From positions 1 to 58,114 of the IMG/VR virus record IMGVR_UViG_3300048770_000009: a stretch of DNA of 58,114 nt; one strand, written 5' to 3'. Below are positions 8,737 to 15,928 of this stretch, in pieces. This DNA is from a virus. The notes below the pieces were generated by a model. The model was given only the letters and a program-made list of their open reading frames with translations, had not been told where the DNA came from and did no database searches. The translations under genes and the position numbers were made by a program. The stretch's first letter is position 1, and every line of letters starts with the position of its first letter.

Positions 8737-9074
8737 CCCTCTACCTCCACGAGCTTCCCGTCCAACTCTTCGAGCCGGAGCAATAAGTGTTTGACTCCCA
8801 TGTGCATCACGTCGCGGCCGGCGTAGCGGGGGAACTGCACGCGGTCGCCGACTGCAACTCCAGATCCAAGAGCGAGACATCTCTCACCATTAACGTCGAG
8901 ATATTCCTCGTATTTTGCCTTCGGATTCTTGGCTGCCCTTGGCCCCGCCGCCACCACAATCCCCTCGGTGGGCTTCTCTTGCTCGCTCTGGGGCTTTGCC
9001 AGGCCCGTGGTCTTCGCTGGTGTTGCGTCGGGCAGCACCAGAACGCGGTCGCCGAATGGCTCGAATTGTCTCAC
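8733..9074 (-). CDS. groES: Co-chaperonin GroES
   Basis: 113 residues from GTG 9074 with GGAG 8 bases upstream. The GroES fold is recognisable: FGDRVLVLPD at the start, a flexible mobile-loop region (about 18-32), EGIVVAAGP, and VGDRVQFPRYAG near the end. It is longer than the usual 95-100 residues because of an insertion (about 48-70). It caps GroEL, closing the folding chamber. A matched phage GroES and GroEL pair suggests the phage does not rely on the host system. Confidence 0.9.
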   Translation of the reverse strand: MRQFEPFGDRVLVLPDATPAKTTGLAKPQSEQEKPTEGIVVAAGPRAAKNPKAKYEEYLDVNGERCLALGSGVAVGDRVQFPRYAGRDVMHMGVKHLLLRLEELDGKLVEVEG

Positions 9075-9077
9075 GGT

Positions 9078-9281
9078 TCAATCTCCTATCGCGGCGCGAA
9101 GCCGGATGTTATCGTCAATTTTTAGCCCCTCAGTTTCGATCGGTAATAGCTTCTCGGCCTTGAATTGGCGTATCCACAGTAAAGCGGATTCGTGCGACGG
9201 GAACTCCCGGCTGTCTAATCGTTCCCAATGGGTCCATCCCGAAGAGTACATAAAGATTGAAAATTCGATAAACCACTTCAT
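9078..9281 (-). CDS. Hypothetical small protein
   Basis: 67 residues; ATG 9281 overlaps the upstream stop (ATGA). The N terminus is aromatic (KWFIEFSIFMY), then a charged helical part with HESALLWIRQFKAEK. It resembles small phage proteins that convert a field value per position, but I cannot name a family. It directly precedes groES in the operon. Confidence 0.65.
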   Translation of the reverse strand: MKWFIEFSIFMYSSGWTHWERLDSREFPSHESALLWIRQFKAEKLLPIETEGLKIDDNIRLRAAIGD

Positions 9282-9463
9282 CCCATGTTCTCCTTCATCC
9301 CCGATATGCGCAGAATCGTAAACGAGTTAGGCCCGTTGGTAATGGCTCCGCACCTGTCGCCCGTCATTCGCTCCAGCATTTTGGCGACTTCCAGAGCAAA
9401 GCGCCTGTCGTAGATGGGTGACTTCCGGAGGTCCGCTGATACAAAGTTTGGCAACCCCTTCAT
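9278..9463 (-). CDS. Hypothetical small protein
   Basis: 61 residues; ATG 9463 overlaps the upstream stop (ATGA) and its own stop overlaps the next ATG. Basic and helical (RRFALEVAKMLERMTGD), no signal or membrane segment, no recognised motif. The only support is operon position and clean coupling. Confidence 0.62.
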   Translation of the reverse strand: MKGLPNFVSADLRKSPIYDRRFALEVAKMLERMTGDRCGAITNGPNSFTILRISGMKENMG

Positions 9464-9648
9464 CTGGCACTCCTCAGTGCTTGCGCGACTTCCTCAATCG
9501 GAATCCTCTTCAAGACAGAGATACGCCCGCTACGGAGCCAAACTTCTGTACCAGCGCCGTCATCGGTGCGCTGAATTTGGTCGATTGCGTCCAGCGGAAT
9601 AACAGCTTCCAACTTGCCGTTTTCGAGTGAAACTTCAAACGTATTCAT
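9460..9648 (-). CDS. Hypothetical small protein downstream of dnaB
   Basis: 62 residues from ATG 9648, which overlaps the dnaB stop (ATGA) and has GGAGG 11 bases upstream; a GTG at 9666 contains that ribosome site and is unlikely. The sequence alternates strands and ends in an acidic helix (IPIEEVAQALRSAR). No known family. Confidence 0.65.
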   Translation of the reverse strand: MNTFEVSLENGKLEAVIPLDAIDQIQRTDDGAGTEVWLRSGRISVLKRIPIEEVAQALRSAR

Positions 9649-10970
9649 TTGCTTTTGTTCCTCCACAGGCAGTTATACCCAACGAACTCACACTCAACCG
9701 ACCCCGTCTCGCCGTCGCGTTGCTTCGCAATGAAAATCTCAGCTTTGTATTTCAGGGACTCGTCATCCCGATTGTAGTACCCAGGCCGGTGCAGGAACGC
9801 CACATTGTCGGCGTGCTGCTCGATCTTTCCGGACTCCGCGAGGTCCGCCAGCGTTGGCCTGGAGTCCTGATTCTTGATTGCGCCGCGCCCGACCTGGTGG
9901 TAAAGCACCAGCGGCACCTGGAGGTCCACGGCAATACCCTTGAGCGCAGACACCTTCTCCCCGATAACCTCGTCGCCGCGCATCCCCTTCTGGTAGATGC
10001 CCTCAGCGGATACACGGGATAGCTGGTCAACGAGGATCACATCCAACTCCCCCGACCGCTTCAACCGTGCAGCCTTGGCGCGAATGCTGGCCACGCTCAT
10101 GCTGCTGCGCTGGTCCCAGAAGATAGGAAGCTTGCGAAACTCCTGCTCGGCGTCTTGAATGTATTGCTTTTCAACCCAGTCCATCTGGCCGCGCTGGTAA
10201 CTCTTGAACGATACTCCACTCCGGCCGCACAGCATCCGTCCGATGAACGAGTGTTTGCTCTGCTCGTTGATGAATGCGGCCACGCACTTGCCGCCAACAG
10301 CCATCTTCCACGTGATGGTTCCGCAGTGCGCCGTTTTGCCCATTGAGGTCCGAGCGGCAATGATGGTCAGTTCCTCGGGATGCAGCCCGAATGTCATCTG
10401 ATCGTAGTCGTCGATGCCTGTGAATATGCCAGGCTTGCGCTCCTCGAAAACATCGTTCTTGCTCAACCATTGCCCGACGGATTCAAGGTCTGACCCCTGC
10501 ATCCCCGACGATTCAATGTCGGAGAGGTTCTGCATGGTGACGCTGAGCAGCTCAAGGGCCGACTCGCCCTGGTCGGCGGCGCGGGCAATGGCCATCGAAC
10601 AGATGCCCATCAGCCTGCGCAGCAGGCTCTTGTCCTTGACGATCCGGATGTACTCGCCGATCACCGGGCGGCGTGGTAGACCTTCAGTGAGGCTGGCGAG
10701 GTAGGCCACGCCGCCAATGGACTCAATCTCTTTGTGTTTGCTTAACTCGTGGGCCAGGGTCACGATGTCCACGGAACGCCGGGTCCGCATCAGGTCGGCC
10801 ATACGCAGGAAGATGCGGCGGTGGCTATCGAGCGAGAAATCGTCGCTCTGTATCTTCTCCGCGGCCTCCTCAAAGGCGGCGTTATCTAACAACACCGCCC
10901 CAAGGATGGTGACCTCGGCGTCTATGTTCGCCGGGAGTCCTGCGTCGAGTCTGAGGTCTGGAACGGTCAT
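9645..10970 (-). CDS. dnaB: DnaB-type replicative helicase
   Basis: 441 residues with the two-domain DnaB layout. The N-terminal helical domain (about 12-110) starts with NIDAEVTILGAVLLDN. The RecA-like C-terminal domain has Walker A ARTSMGKT (about 206-213), Walker B DVILVDQ (about 309-315), and the YHQVGRG...RPTLADLAESGKIEQHAD segment typical of DnaB. It unwinds DNA 5' to 3' at the phage fork. The TSMGKT variant replaces the commoner PSMGKT. No primase or helicase loader is obvious; the DUF1376-like protein at 21062-22027 could be the initiator or loader. Confidence 0.93.
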   Translation of the reverse strand: MTVPDLRLDAGLPANIDAEVTILGAVLLDNAAFEEAAEKIQSDDFSLDSHRRIFLRMADLMRTRRSVDIVTLAHELSKHKEIESIGGVAYLASLTEGLPRRPVIGEYIRIVKDKSLLRRLMGICSMAIARAADQGESALELLSVTMQNLSDIESSGMQGSDLESVGQWLSKNDVFEERKPGIFTGIDDYDQMTFGLHPEELTIIAARTSMGKTAHCGTITWKMAVGGKCVAAFINEQSKHSFIGRMLCGRSGVSFKSYQRGQMDWVEKQYIQDAEQEFRKLPIFWDQRSSMSVASIRAKAARLKRSGELDVILVDQLSRVSAEGIYQKGMRGDEVIGEKVSALKGIAVDLQVPLVLYHQVGRGAIKNQDSRPTLADLAESGKIEQHADNVAFLHRPGYYNRDDESLKYKAEIFIAKQRDGETGSVECEFVGYNCLWRNKSK

Positions 10971-10973
10971 TGC

Positions 10974-11651
10974 TTACCAGGATACTTCGGTTGCGGGCTT
11001 CGGCGCGGGCGTGTTCTTCTTGCCTTTGCCGCGCGTGTCCGTGGTCTTCTGCTTGTCCAGCGCTTCCTTGAGCGTAGCCGGGAACTGCTCGGGCACACCC
11101 AGGGACTCCCGCACGCCGTCCTCGAAGTCTGCCGGCAGTGCTGTTGCGTCGGCGCCTACCTCCTCGGTGACTGGCGCTGCGCTTTCCGCTGTCGGCTGCT
11201 CGGTCGGCCTGCCGGGCTTGAAGAACTCGTCGATATTCTCGGCTGACGCCTCTGCCGATGCCTCGGCCACAGCGGGCGGGATCACTTCAACCTTGTCATA
11301 GAAGGGCAATTCCTCCTGCCGCTCGCTGATCGTCATGGGCCGCGTCTTGACAACCTTGCCGCTGGGGTCGGTGTAAGTGACTTCCCCGACATTGGGAGCG
11401 TCGTAGGTCAACATGCAAAGCTGGTTCTCCATGTCGTAGCCGTCGTTGAGCTTGCGGGATAACTCCCCGATAGTTAGCTCGACGCGGGCCTTGCGCTCCT
11501 TGATGCCAGCCTTCATGCTGGTTTCCTCGTCGGAGATTTGCGAAATACGGTTGTGCGCTTGCGCGAGTGATGCGCCCATTTCGAGCCGCTCGTCCGCAGT
11601 GAAATCGCGGCGTAGATAAAGCGTTTCTTTCGTGAGGCGTGTTGTTGCCAT
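10974..11651 (-). CDS. Hypothetical operon protein, helical N terminus and disordered tail
   Basis: 225 residues from ATG 11651, with AAGGAG 4 bases upstream. The first 100 residues are helical and charged (DERLEMGASLAQAHNRISQISDEE) then form short strands. The rest (about 120-225) is Ala/Pro/Glu-rich and probably disordered, ending in KPATEVSW. Such small proteins near recombination genes are common in phages, but I cannot assign a function. Confidence 0.7.
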   Translation of the reverse strand: MATTRLTKETLYLRRDFTADERLEMGASLAQAHNRISQISDEETSMKAGIKERKARVELTIGELSRKLNDGYDMENQLCMLTYDAPNVGEVTYTDPSGKVVKTRPMTISERQEELPFYDKVEVIPPAVAEASAEASAENIDEFFKPGRPTEQPTAESAAPVTEEVGADATALPADFEDGVRESLGVPEQFPATLKEALDKQKTTDTRGKGKKNTPAPKPATEVSW

Positions 11652-11662
11652 GGTGCTCCTTT

Positions 11663-12190
11663 TCAAAATTCCGGTAACCCATCATCCGCCGGTTGATCCT
11701 TCTTTGGTGCCTTGCTCCCCTTAACCAGCATCATCGCCCGCCGCGCCCCGGCTGCCAGCTTGATACTTTGCTCCAGCCGCTTGAGCACGTCGATGCGCCC
11801 CAGCGGTATCTTGGTCTCAAGGAACGCCAACAGCGCCAGGTACTCGTCCGGCGAGAGGCTGCCCTTGCGGTCGTTGCAGTGCTTGCACGGGTACTCCAAG
11901 TTATCGAGTCCAGCCGATCCGCCCCGGCTGAGAGGGTAGGCGTGGTCTACGGCCATCTCCGCCAGCGTCGTCACCTGCTTGCAGTACCGGCAGACCACCG
12001 CGCCGTCCTGGTTGCCGTTCATGGCGTTGAGCACGTGCGCGCGGAACTCGTCTTTGGTGAACGGCAAGGGCGGCTGCTTCTTGTTGCGCTCGATGCGCGT
12101 CTTCATGGCGTCGTAGCGGGAGCCGGTCAGGCGCAGGAAGTCAGACTTCGCGCGGTTCTCGAATAATGCGCCGATGCCTGCGGGCTTCAT
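11663..12190 (-). CDS. HNH endonuclease
   Basis: 175 residues; ATG 12190 overlaps the cold-shock gene stop (ATGA). The central domain (about 65-115) carries the zinc-supported HNH pattern: CRYC, VDHAYPLSRGG, LDNLEYPCKHCN. The flanks are basic and helical. It may be a homing nuclease or a nicking partner of packaging or recombination. Its full coupling within the operon suggests it is well integrated. Confidence 0.85.
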   Translation of the reverse strand: MKPAGIGALFENRAKSDFLRLTGSRYDAMKTRIERNKKQPPLPFTKDEFRAHVLNAMNGNQDGAVVCRYCKQVTTLAEMAVDHAYPLSRGGSAGLDNLEYPCKHCNDRKGSLSPDEYLALLAFLETKIPLGRIDVLKRLEQSIKLAAGARRAMMLVKGSKAPKKDQPADDGLPEF

Positions 12191-12396
12191 GCTCCGATCA
12201 CTCGAACGTTCTCCGCCTGGGGGCCCTTCTTGCCTTTGACGATCTCGAACTCCACGGGCTGATCCTGCTTGAGTGTCTTGTAGCCGTCGGAGGCGATACC
12301 GCTGTAGTGCACAAAGATTTCGGGGCCACCGTCATCATTCGACAGAAATCCAAAACCCTTCGCGTTGCTAAACCAGACTACCTTTCCCTTTGCCAT
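12187..12396 (-). CDS. Cold-shock-domain RNA/ssDNA-binding protein
   Basis: 69 residues from ATG 12396, with GAGGATAGG upstream. It has both nucleic-acid-binding motifs of the CspA fold, KGFGFL (RNP1) and EIFVHYS (RNP2), and normal CspA length. It probably melts mRNA structure or acts as an antiterminator during infection. A bulged 13-bp hairpin lies 34-83 bases upstream, which could control its translation. Confidence 0.9.
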   Translation of the reverse strand: MAKGKVVWFSNAKGFGFLSNDDGGPEIFVHYSGIASDGYKTLKQDQPVEFEIVKGKKGPQAENVRVIGA

Positions 12397-12429
12397 GTTC
12401 CTATCCTCGTTCCTTCGTTGAATTGTTGA

Positions 12430-12479
12430 GGCGCGGGCTACCGTGCCGGCCGGGTAATCCTCCATGGTAGCCTCGCGCC
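12430..12479 (-). promoter_or_regulatory. Leader hairpin upstream of the cold-shock gene
   Basis: GGCGCGGGCTACC (12430-12442) pairs with GGTAGCCTCGCGCC (12466-12479), a 13-bp stem with one bulged base. The 23-base loop holds an ATG and the palindrome CCGGCCGG. It lies in the leader of the cold-shock gene. Cold-shock mRNAs are known to use leader structure for control; a similar role here is inference. Confidence 0.5.
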
Positions 12480-12502
12480 CTCCCGGCGGTGGCCGGAAGC
12501 TT

Positions 12503-12772
12503 TTAATACCCGGACCCGGACCCGTACCCGTACCCGGACCCGGACCCGTACCCGTACCCGGACCCGTCCCCGTACCCGTACCCGTCCCCGGACCCGTACC
12601 CGGACCCGTACCCGTACCCGGACCCGTCCCCGTACCCGTACCCGGACCCGGACCCGTACCCGTACCCGGACCCGGACCCGGACCCGGACCCGGACCCGGA
12701 CCCGTCCCCGGACCCGTCCCCGGACCCGTCCCCGTACCCGGACCCGTCCCCGGAAGGTCTTAAACTTTCCAT
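12503..12772 (-). CDS. Gly-[Ser/Tyr/Asp] dipeptide-repeat protein
   Basis: 89 residues: MESLRPS followed by 41 dipeptides, each Gly then Ser, Tyr or Asp, then stop. The ATG overlaps the end of the upstream gene by 13 bases in another frame. The composition is that of a low-complexity, intrinsically disordered Gly/Ser/Tyr protein of the type that can form condensates; this is analogy only. Support for real translation: the frame ends in TAA followed by a sequence like those after two other stops in this operon. Against: a hexamer repeat leaves every frame open. Confidence 0.5.
   Translation of the reverse strand: MESLRPSGDGSGYGDGSGDGSGDGSGSGSGSGSGSGYGYGSGSGYGYGDGSGYGYGSGYGSGDGYGYGDGSGYGYGSGSGYGYGSGSGY
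12506..12751 (-). repeat. Hexanucleotide tandem array (41 units)
   Basis: Units on the minus strand are GGG followed by TCC, TAC or GAC, 41 copies in 246 bp. The Gly codon is always GGG and the last base of every variable codon is C; only the first two bases vary, so every difference changes Ser, Tyr or Asp. The array lies between the DUF6948-like gene and the cold-shock gene. Confidence 0.95.
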
Positions 12773-13050
12773 TCAGGAACGGCTTTGATTGAGGTCTCCG
12801 CTTCGGGAGTTACATCAAGAATTTCAATTGCTTCGGTGAGGGTAACTGACGGGACAGCTACGGGGAATTTGCATTCTTTTGGTTTCGACGTTCCCGCCAC
12901 CGCAAGCTGTGACAGGGATGCTGCGCCAGACCAATACCACAGCCGCCGCGCATTGGTTAGCGTGACTTCTTTGCCGTCACGTGATTTGAGATTGCCCGCG
13001 AAGACTCCAGCGGAGTAAGTTCGCACGATAACGTACTTCAGTTTCGGCAT
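12760..13050 (-). CDS. DUF6948-like phage protein
   Basis: 96 residues from ATG 13050, with AAAGGA upstream. The middle ([18 protein letters not shown]) and the strand pattern before and after match a small family I know as DUF6948 from phages and prophages, function unknown. It may be preceded by an 11-codon leader frame and a 20-bp inverted repeat. Its stop codon lies inside the start of the Gly-repeat frame. Confidence 0.75.
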   Translation of the reverse strand: MPKLKYVIVRTYSAGVFAGNLKSRDGKEVTLTNARRLWYWSGAASLSQLAVAGTSKPKECKFPVAVPSVTLTEAIEILDVTPEAETSIKAVPEWKV

Positions 13051-13065
13051 TGCTTTTCCTTTCTG

Positions 13066-13101
13066 TTATCTGATTGAATGTGCTGCCAAGGCCACTGGCA
13101 T
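13066..13101 (-). CDS. Possible 11-codon leader peptide
   Basis: ATG 13101 follows AAGGAG by 3 bases and reads MPVALAAHSIR, then TAA, about 15 bases before the next gene's start. Its codons lie on the 3' arm of the 20-bp inverted repeat at 13079-13165, so a ribosome translating it would open the stem. That arrangement fits a translational or attenuation leader; no experiment supports it. Confidence 0.35.
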   Translation of the reverse strand: MPVALAAHSIR

Positions 13102-13165
13102 CCTCTCCTTATGGCGAGAGGTCTACCCTTCCTTGCCTTGCGGCCCCAGTGGCCTTGGCAGCACA
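13079..13165 (-). promoter_or_regulatory. 20-bp perfect inverted repeat in the intergenic leader
   Basis: Bases 13079-13098 (TGTGCTGCCAAGGCCACTGG) are the exact reverse complement of 13146-13165, with 47 bases between. The loop holds a smaller hairpin (CCTCTC/GAGAGG) and a ribosome site with a mini-frame. No T-run follows, so it is not a simple terminator. It is the longest perfect stem I found in the window. Confidence 0.8.
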
Positions 13166-13181
13166 CCCTGCCGGTTAGTGT

Positions 13182-15086
13182 TTACGTCAGCCGCTCAACC
13201 TTCGTCGCTGGCACGTCGCCGGACTTGTCGAGCGAGAGCATGTAGAACACCCTGCCAGCTTTGGCCGGGATCTCGCGCCGGCTGTCGGACTGGAGCACGA
13301 TCACCTGGTCCAACCCGGCCCCGTCCAGCGCTTGGTACAACTTCCCGCGGTTGGCGTCGAGGAAGACATCCGCCTCGTCGACCACGACAAAGTTAAGCCC
13401 GCTCACCTTGGCCAGAGCCACCTGAAACGCGATCGAGAACGAATGCTTCTGCGACTTCGAGATGGTGCGGAGATTGTAGACCTTGTCCTTGCCGGCGAAC
13501 ATGAGGCTGAACGCAAAGGGGTCGAACTGGAGCTTGGCCTGGAACCCCCATTTGTCGAGAACCTTGTTCATGCTGCCCTCAAATCCCCCCATGTGCTCGT
13601 TGAGGAATTTAGCCTGTACACCCTTCGGCCCAAAGTACTCCACCAAGCGCTCCAGAAGGGCCTGCTTGGCGTCGAGCTTCTTTTTGGCCTCCATGGCCTT
13701 GGCGTATCCCTCGCGAGCACTGTCGGCCTGAATGGCTGCCGTGAGCGCGGCATTTCCCTTCTCGATGCGACCGTCGAGGTCGGCAATTTGCTTGTCGATC
13801 TCCGCCGTGTCGGGCTGGGTGTCCTCGTTGCCGGCCTCTGCCTGCTCTTTCTGGAGGTCGGCAATGTCCTTCTCGATGCCCGCAATGTGCTCGTCTACCA
13901 GAGCGAGGTTCCTCTCGGCCTGGGCGTGGTCGGCCAGAACGCGGGCGGCGCCGTCGTAGTCGCCGAGGGACTTGCGGGCGTCTTGGAGATCGCGCTCGGC
14001 CTTGAGCAACTCATCTTGCCGCTTGATGAACGGCGCAGTGATGTTCTCGAACTCCGCATCGGTCACAGGCTGGGTGCATGTCGGGCAAGTTCCGGCCTCG
14101 CCGACATCGTTCAACTTCGCCAGCGTCCGCCGGACTTCGGCCAGGGCGGCATTGTTGGCCTGAATGTCGGCCTCGATCTTCTTGCCCTTCTCGGCCGCGG
14201 CGGCCAGCTTCGTTGCTTCCTTGAACGCAGCTTTGGACAGTTCACCCTTGGCGACATCGGCGCGCTTGGACTGCTCGGCGGCCAGGCGCAGCTCCAAACC
14301 TTGAATCTTCCCGCCGATCTTGCCGCGGGCGTCGTGAGCGCGCTGCCATTGGCCGAGTGTCGTGTTCTTCTGAATAGCCAGCGCGATACGCTGGGTCTGC
14401 CGCTCTGCCAGCCGGGTACGGATGGCATGGGCGTCGATCTCCTGGACCGCCACCGCCTCCGGCTCCCGCCATTCCTTGATAAGCCGGTTGACCAATTTGC
14501 GCTCGTCGTAGGCCGCTTCGTAGGCCAGCGCGATCACGTCGAAAGCTTTGAGGCTCCAGTCCACGCGCAGCTCGCACTGATTGAAGGCGCCCTCGACCCA
14601 ATCATCCCACTTTGCCGTGGCGGGCAGGATGATGCCAGCCAGGAGCTTCTTCTGCCGTGCGTGGTCCATCTCGACAAAGTACCGGCCATTGATGAGGCAG
14701 TCGAGTATCTCCCGCTTCATGGCGAGCGACGCCAGGAACTCCGAGCCCGTCCACGCTGGATCGTCGGGGTCTTTGATGATGATCGTGCGGCCGGACTTCT
14801 CGGTTACCGAGCACCGCATCTTCGCGGTGCGCGTGCCGAGCAGGGTGGTGTCCTGAATCTCGGCGGTGATGGCGCACTTGTCCTGGTCGCGCCGGATTAG
14901 GTCGCGGGAACCGCTGCCGTTGTCTTGGGTGGATGCGCTGCGGCCAGTGAAAAGCATTTCAAGGGCTTGCTCGATGCTGGACTTACCAGCTCCGTTCTCG
15001 CCACGAATGGAAACTAGCTTTTCAAATTCAAGCAGGTTGTCCGCATGAGAAAGCCAGTTATACAAATGCAAACTTTTCACAAACAT
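13182..15086 (-). CDS. Rad50/SbcC-like ATPase
   Basis: 634 residues from ATG 15086 (AAAGG upstream). The SMC/Rad50 plan is clear: Walker A GENGAGKSS (about 29-37), a long coiled coil, a zinc-hook CPTC (334-337) at its midpoint, a second coiled coil, and Walker B VVVDEADVF (about 567-575). Such ATPases normally tether DNA ends and gate the SbcD/Mre11 nuclease. No SbcD-like gene is visible here, so it may use a host partner or act with the PD-(D/E)XK-like protein encoded just upstream, whose end it overlaps by 10 bases. Confidence 0.88.
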   Translation of the reverse strand: MFVKSLHLYNWLSHADNLLEFEKLVSIRGENGAGKSSIEQALEMLFTGRSASTQDNGSGSRDLIRRDQDKCAITAEIQDTTLLGTRTAKMRCSVTEKSGRTIIIKDPDDPAWTGSEFLASLAMKREILDCLINGRYFVEMDHARQKKLLAGIILPATAKWDDWVEGAFNQCELRVDWSLKAFDVIALAYEAAYDERKLVNRLIKEWREPEAVAVQEIDAHAIRTRLAERQTQRIALAIQKNTTLGQWQRAHDARGKIGGKIQGLELRLAAEQSKRADVAKGELSKAAFKEATKLAAAAEKGKKIEADIQANNAALAEVRRTLAKLNDVGEAGTCPTCTQPVTDAEFENITAPFIKRQDELLKAERDLQDARKSLGDYDGAARVLADHAQAERNLALVDEHIAGIEKDIADLQKEQAEAGNEDTQPDTAEIDKQIADLDGRIEKGNAALTAAIQADSAREGYAKAMEAKKKLDAKQALLERLVEYFGPKGVQAKFLNEHMGGFEGSMNKVLDKWGFQAKLQFDPFAFSLMFAGKDKVYNLRTISKSQKHSFSIAFQVALAKVSGLNFVVVDEADVFLDANRGKLYQALDGAGLDQVIVLQSDSRREIPAKAGRVFYMLSLDKSGDVPATKVERLT

Positions 15087-15733
15087 ACTGTCTCGCCTTT
15101 CTTGTCTGAGTAGAGTATCTCCCGATGCCAAACTGTTGCCACGACATCGTATTGAGGGTTGTTTGTTTTGCGAAGATTTATCTGAAGCGCGCCGCCCTTG
15201 CAGCTTTTGTGAGCTATCTTCACTTCCACTTTTCTGATCTCATCTCCGCGCGTAATTAAGAAGTCAAAACCGCAACCGAAGCACATCGGACGGAACACAT
15301 GCCATCCCCTCAACAGTAGATCGATGACAACCTGAAGTTCTCCGACCTCTCCCTTAACCACCTTTGAAGCCCCAAGAAAGCATCCAGGCATATTTTTCTC
15401 ATGGAAAGAATGATTGCATTTCACTGAGCAAAACATGTGATGGTGGGTGGTTGGAATAAACGTCTGCCCGCACTCTTTGCAATCGCGTGTAGGTGGTATT
15501 GGCTCAGGTTTACGTCTCAACGTTGCGTCAGCATTTGAGCAAGCACGAGAACAATGACGACCACGCCCTAGGCGAACTGTGGACCTGTAACGCAGCATTT
15601 CTTTTCCGCAATAAGAGCAATTGGTAACGACAGTCTTTTCGGACGGACGCGGCGGAAGACTCGATTTCGGAGGAAGTAGTTCTCGTTGCGGCAAAGCGGT
15701 GAGAGTGAGATAATCTTCTGCAAGGGGTGTCAT
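15077..15733 (-). CDS. Zinc-finger PD-(D/E)XK-like endonuclease
   Basis: 218 residues from ATG 15733, with GGAGG 6 bases upstream. The N-terminal half has several zinc motifs (CSYC, CSRAC, CKEC, CSVKC). The C-terminal half reads GEVGELQVVIDLLLRGW...GCGFDFLI...VEVKIAHK, the Glu...Asp...Glu-X-Lys order of a PD-(D/E)XK nuclease, close to those associated with group I introns and other mobile elements. It could be a homing nuclease or the nuclease partner of the SbcC-like ATPase. Its last codons overlap that gene. Confidence 0.75.
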   Translation of the reverse strand: MTPLAEDYLTLTALPQRELLPPKSSLPPRPSEKTVVTNCSYCGKEMLRYRSTVRLGRGRHCSRACSNADATLRRKPEPIPPTRDCKECGQTFIPTTHHHMFCSVKCNHSFHEKNMPGCFLGASKVVKGEVGELQVVIDLLLRGWHVFRPMCFGCGFDFLITRGDEIRKVEVKIAHKSCKGGALQINLRKTNNPQYDVVATVWHREILYSDKKGETVCL

Positions 15734-15787
15734 ATTCGCCCTCCTGTGGCGATGAGGCTTTGCCGGGGTTAGCGCCCCGACACCCCT

Positions 15788-15816
15788 ATTATATCTCACT
15801 TCGCACTTGAGTTTCA
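15788..15816 (-). promoter_or_regulatory. Candidate leftward promoter
   Basis: The minus strand carries a perfect -10 TATAAT (15788-15793), 17 bases from TGAAAC, a poor -35. It would drive the endonuclease, ATPase and downstream genes. A small hairpin (GGGGCGCTAACCCC) follows in the leader. Confidence 0.4.
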
Positions 15817-15842
15817 TGCCGTGCCTTTCCTTTCGATTGAAT

Positions 15843-15922
15843 CCCCGGCCTGCCCGTTTTGGTTGGCTGTAGGCGGCAACCAGTACGGACGCAACGTCTG
15901 TGGGCCTTGCGACCGGCCGGGG
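15843..15922 (-). promoter_or_regulatory. Intergenic inverted repeat after the octapeptide-repeat gene
   Basis: CCCCGGCC at 15843-15850 pairs with GGCCGGGG at 15915-15922. On the minus strand the structure begins just after the stop codon, in the context TAACAAGTTCCCCGGCC. The recT stop is followed by a closely similar sequence (TAACAAGTTCCGGCC). No T-run is present. Confidence 0.5.
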
Positions 15923-15928
15923 AACTTG

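Noticed and set aside
12464-12763. Plus-strand Pro-Gly/Pro-Val repeat protein
   Set aside because: It is the complement of the hexamer array, in an operon transcribed the other way, with no ribosome site.
13332-14900. 522-codon open frame on the plus strand opposite the SbcC-like gene
   Set aside because: Leu/Val/Gly-rich antisense of a clear ATPase gene; no ribosome site or domain.
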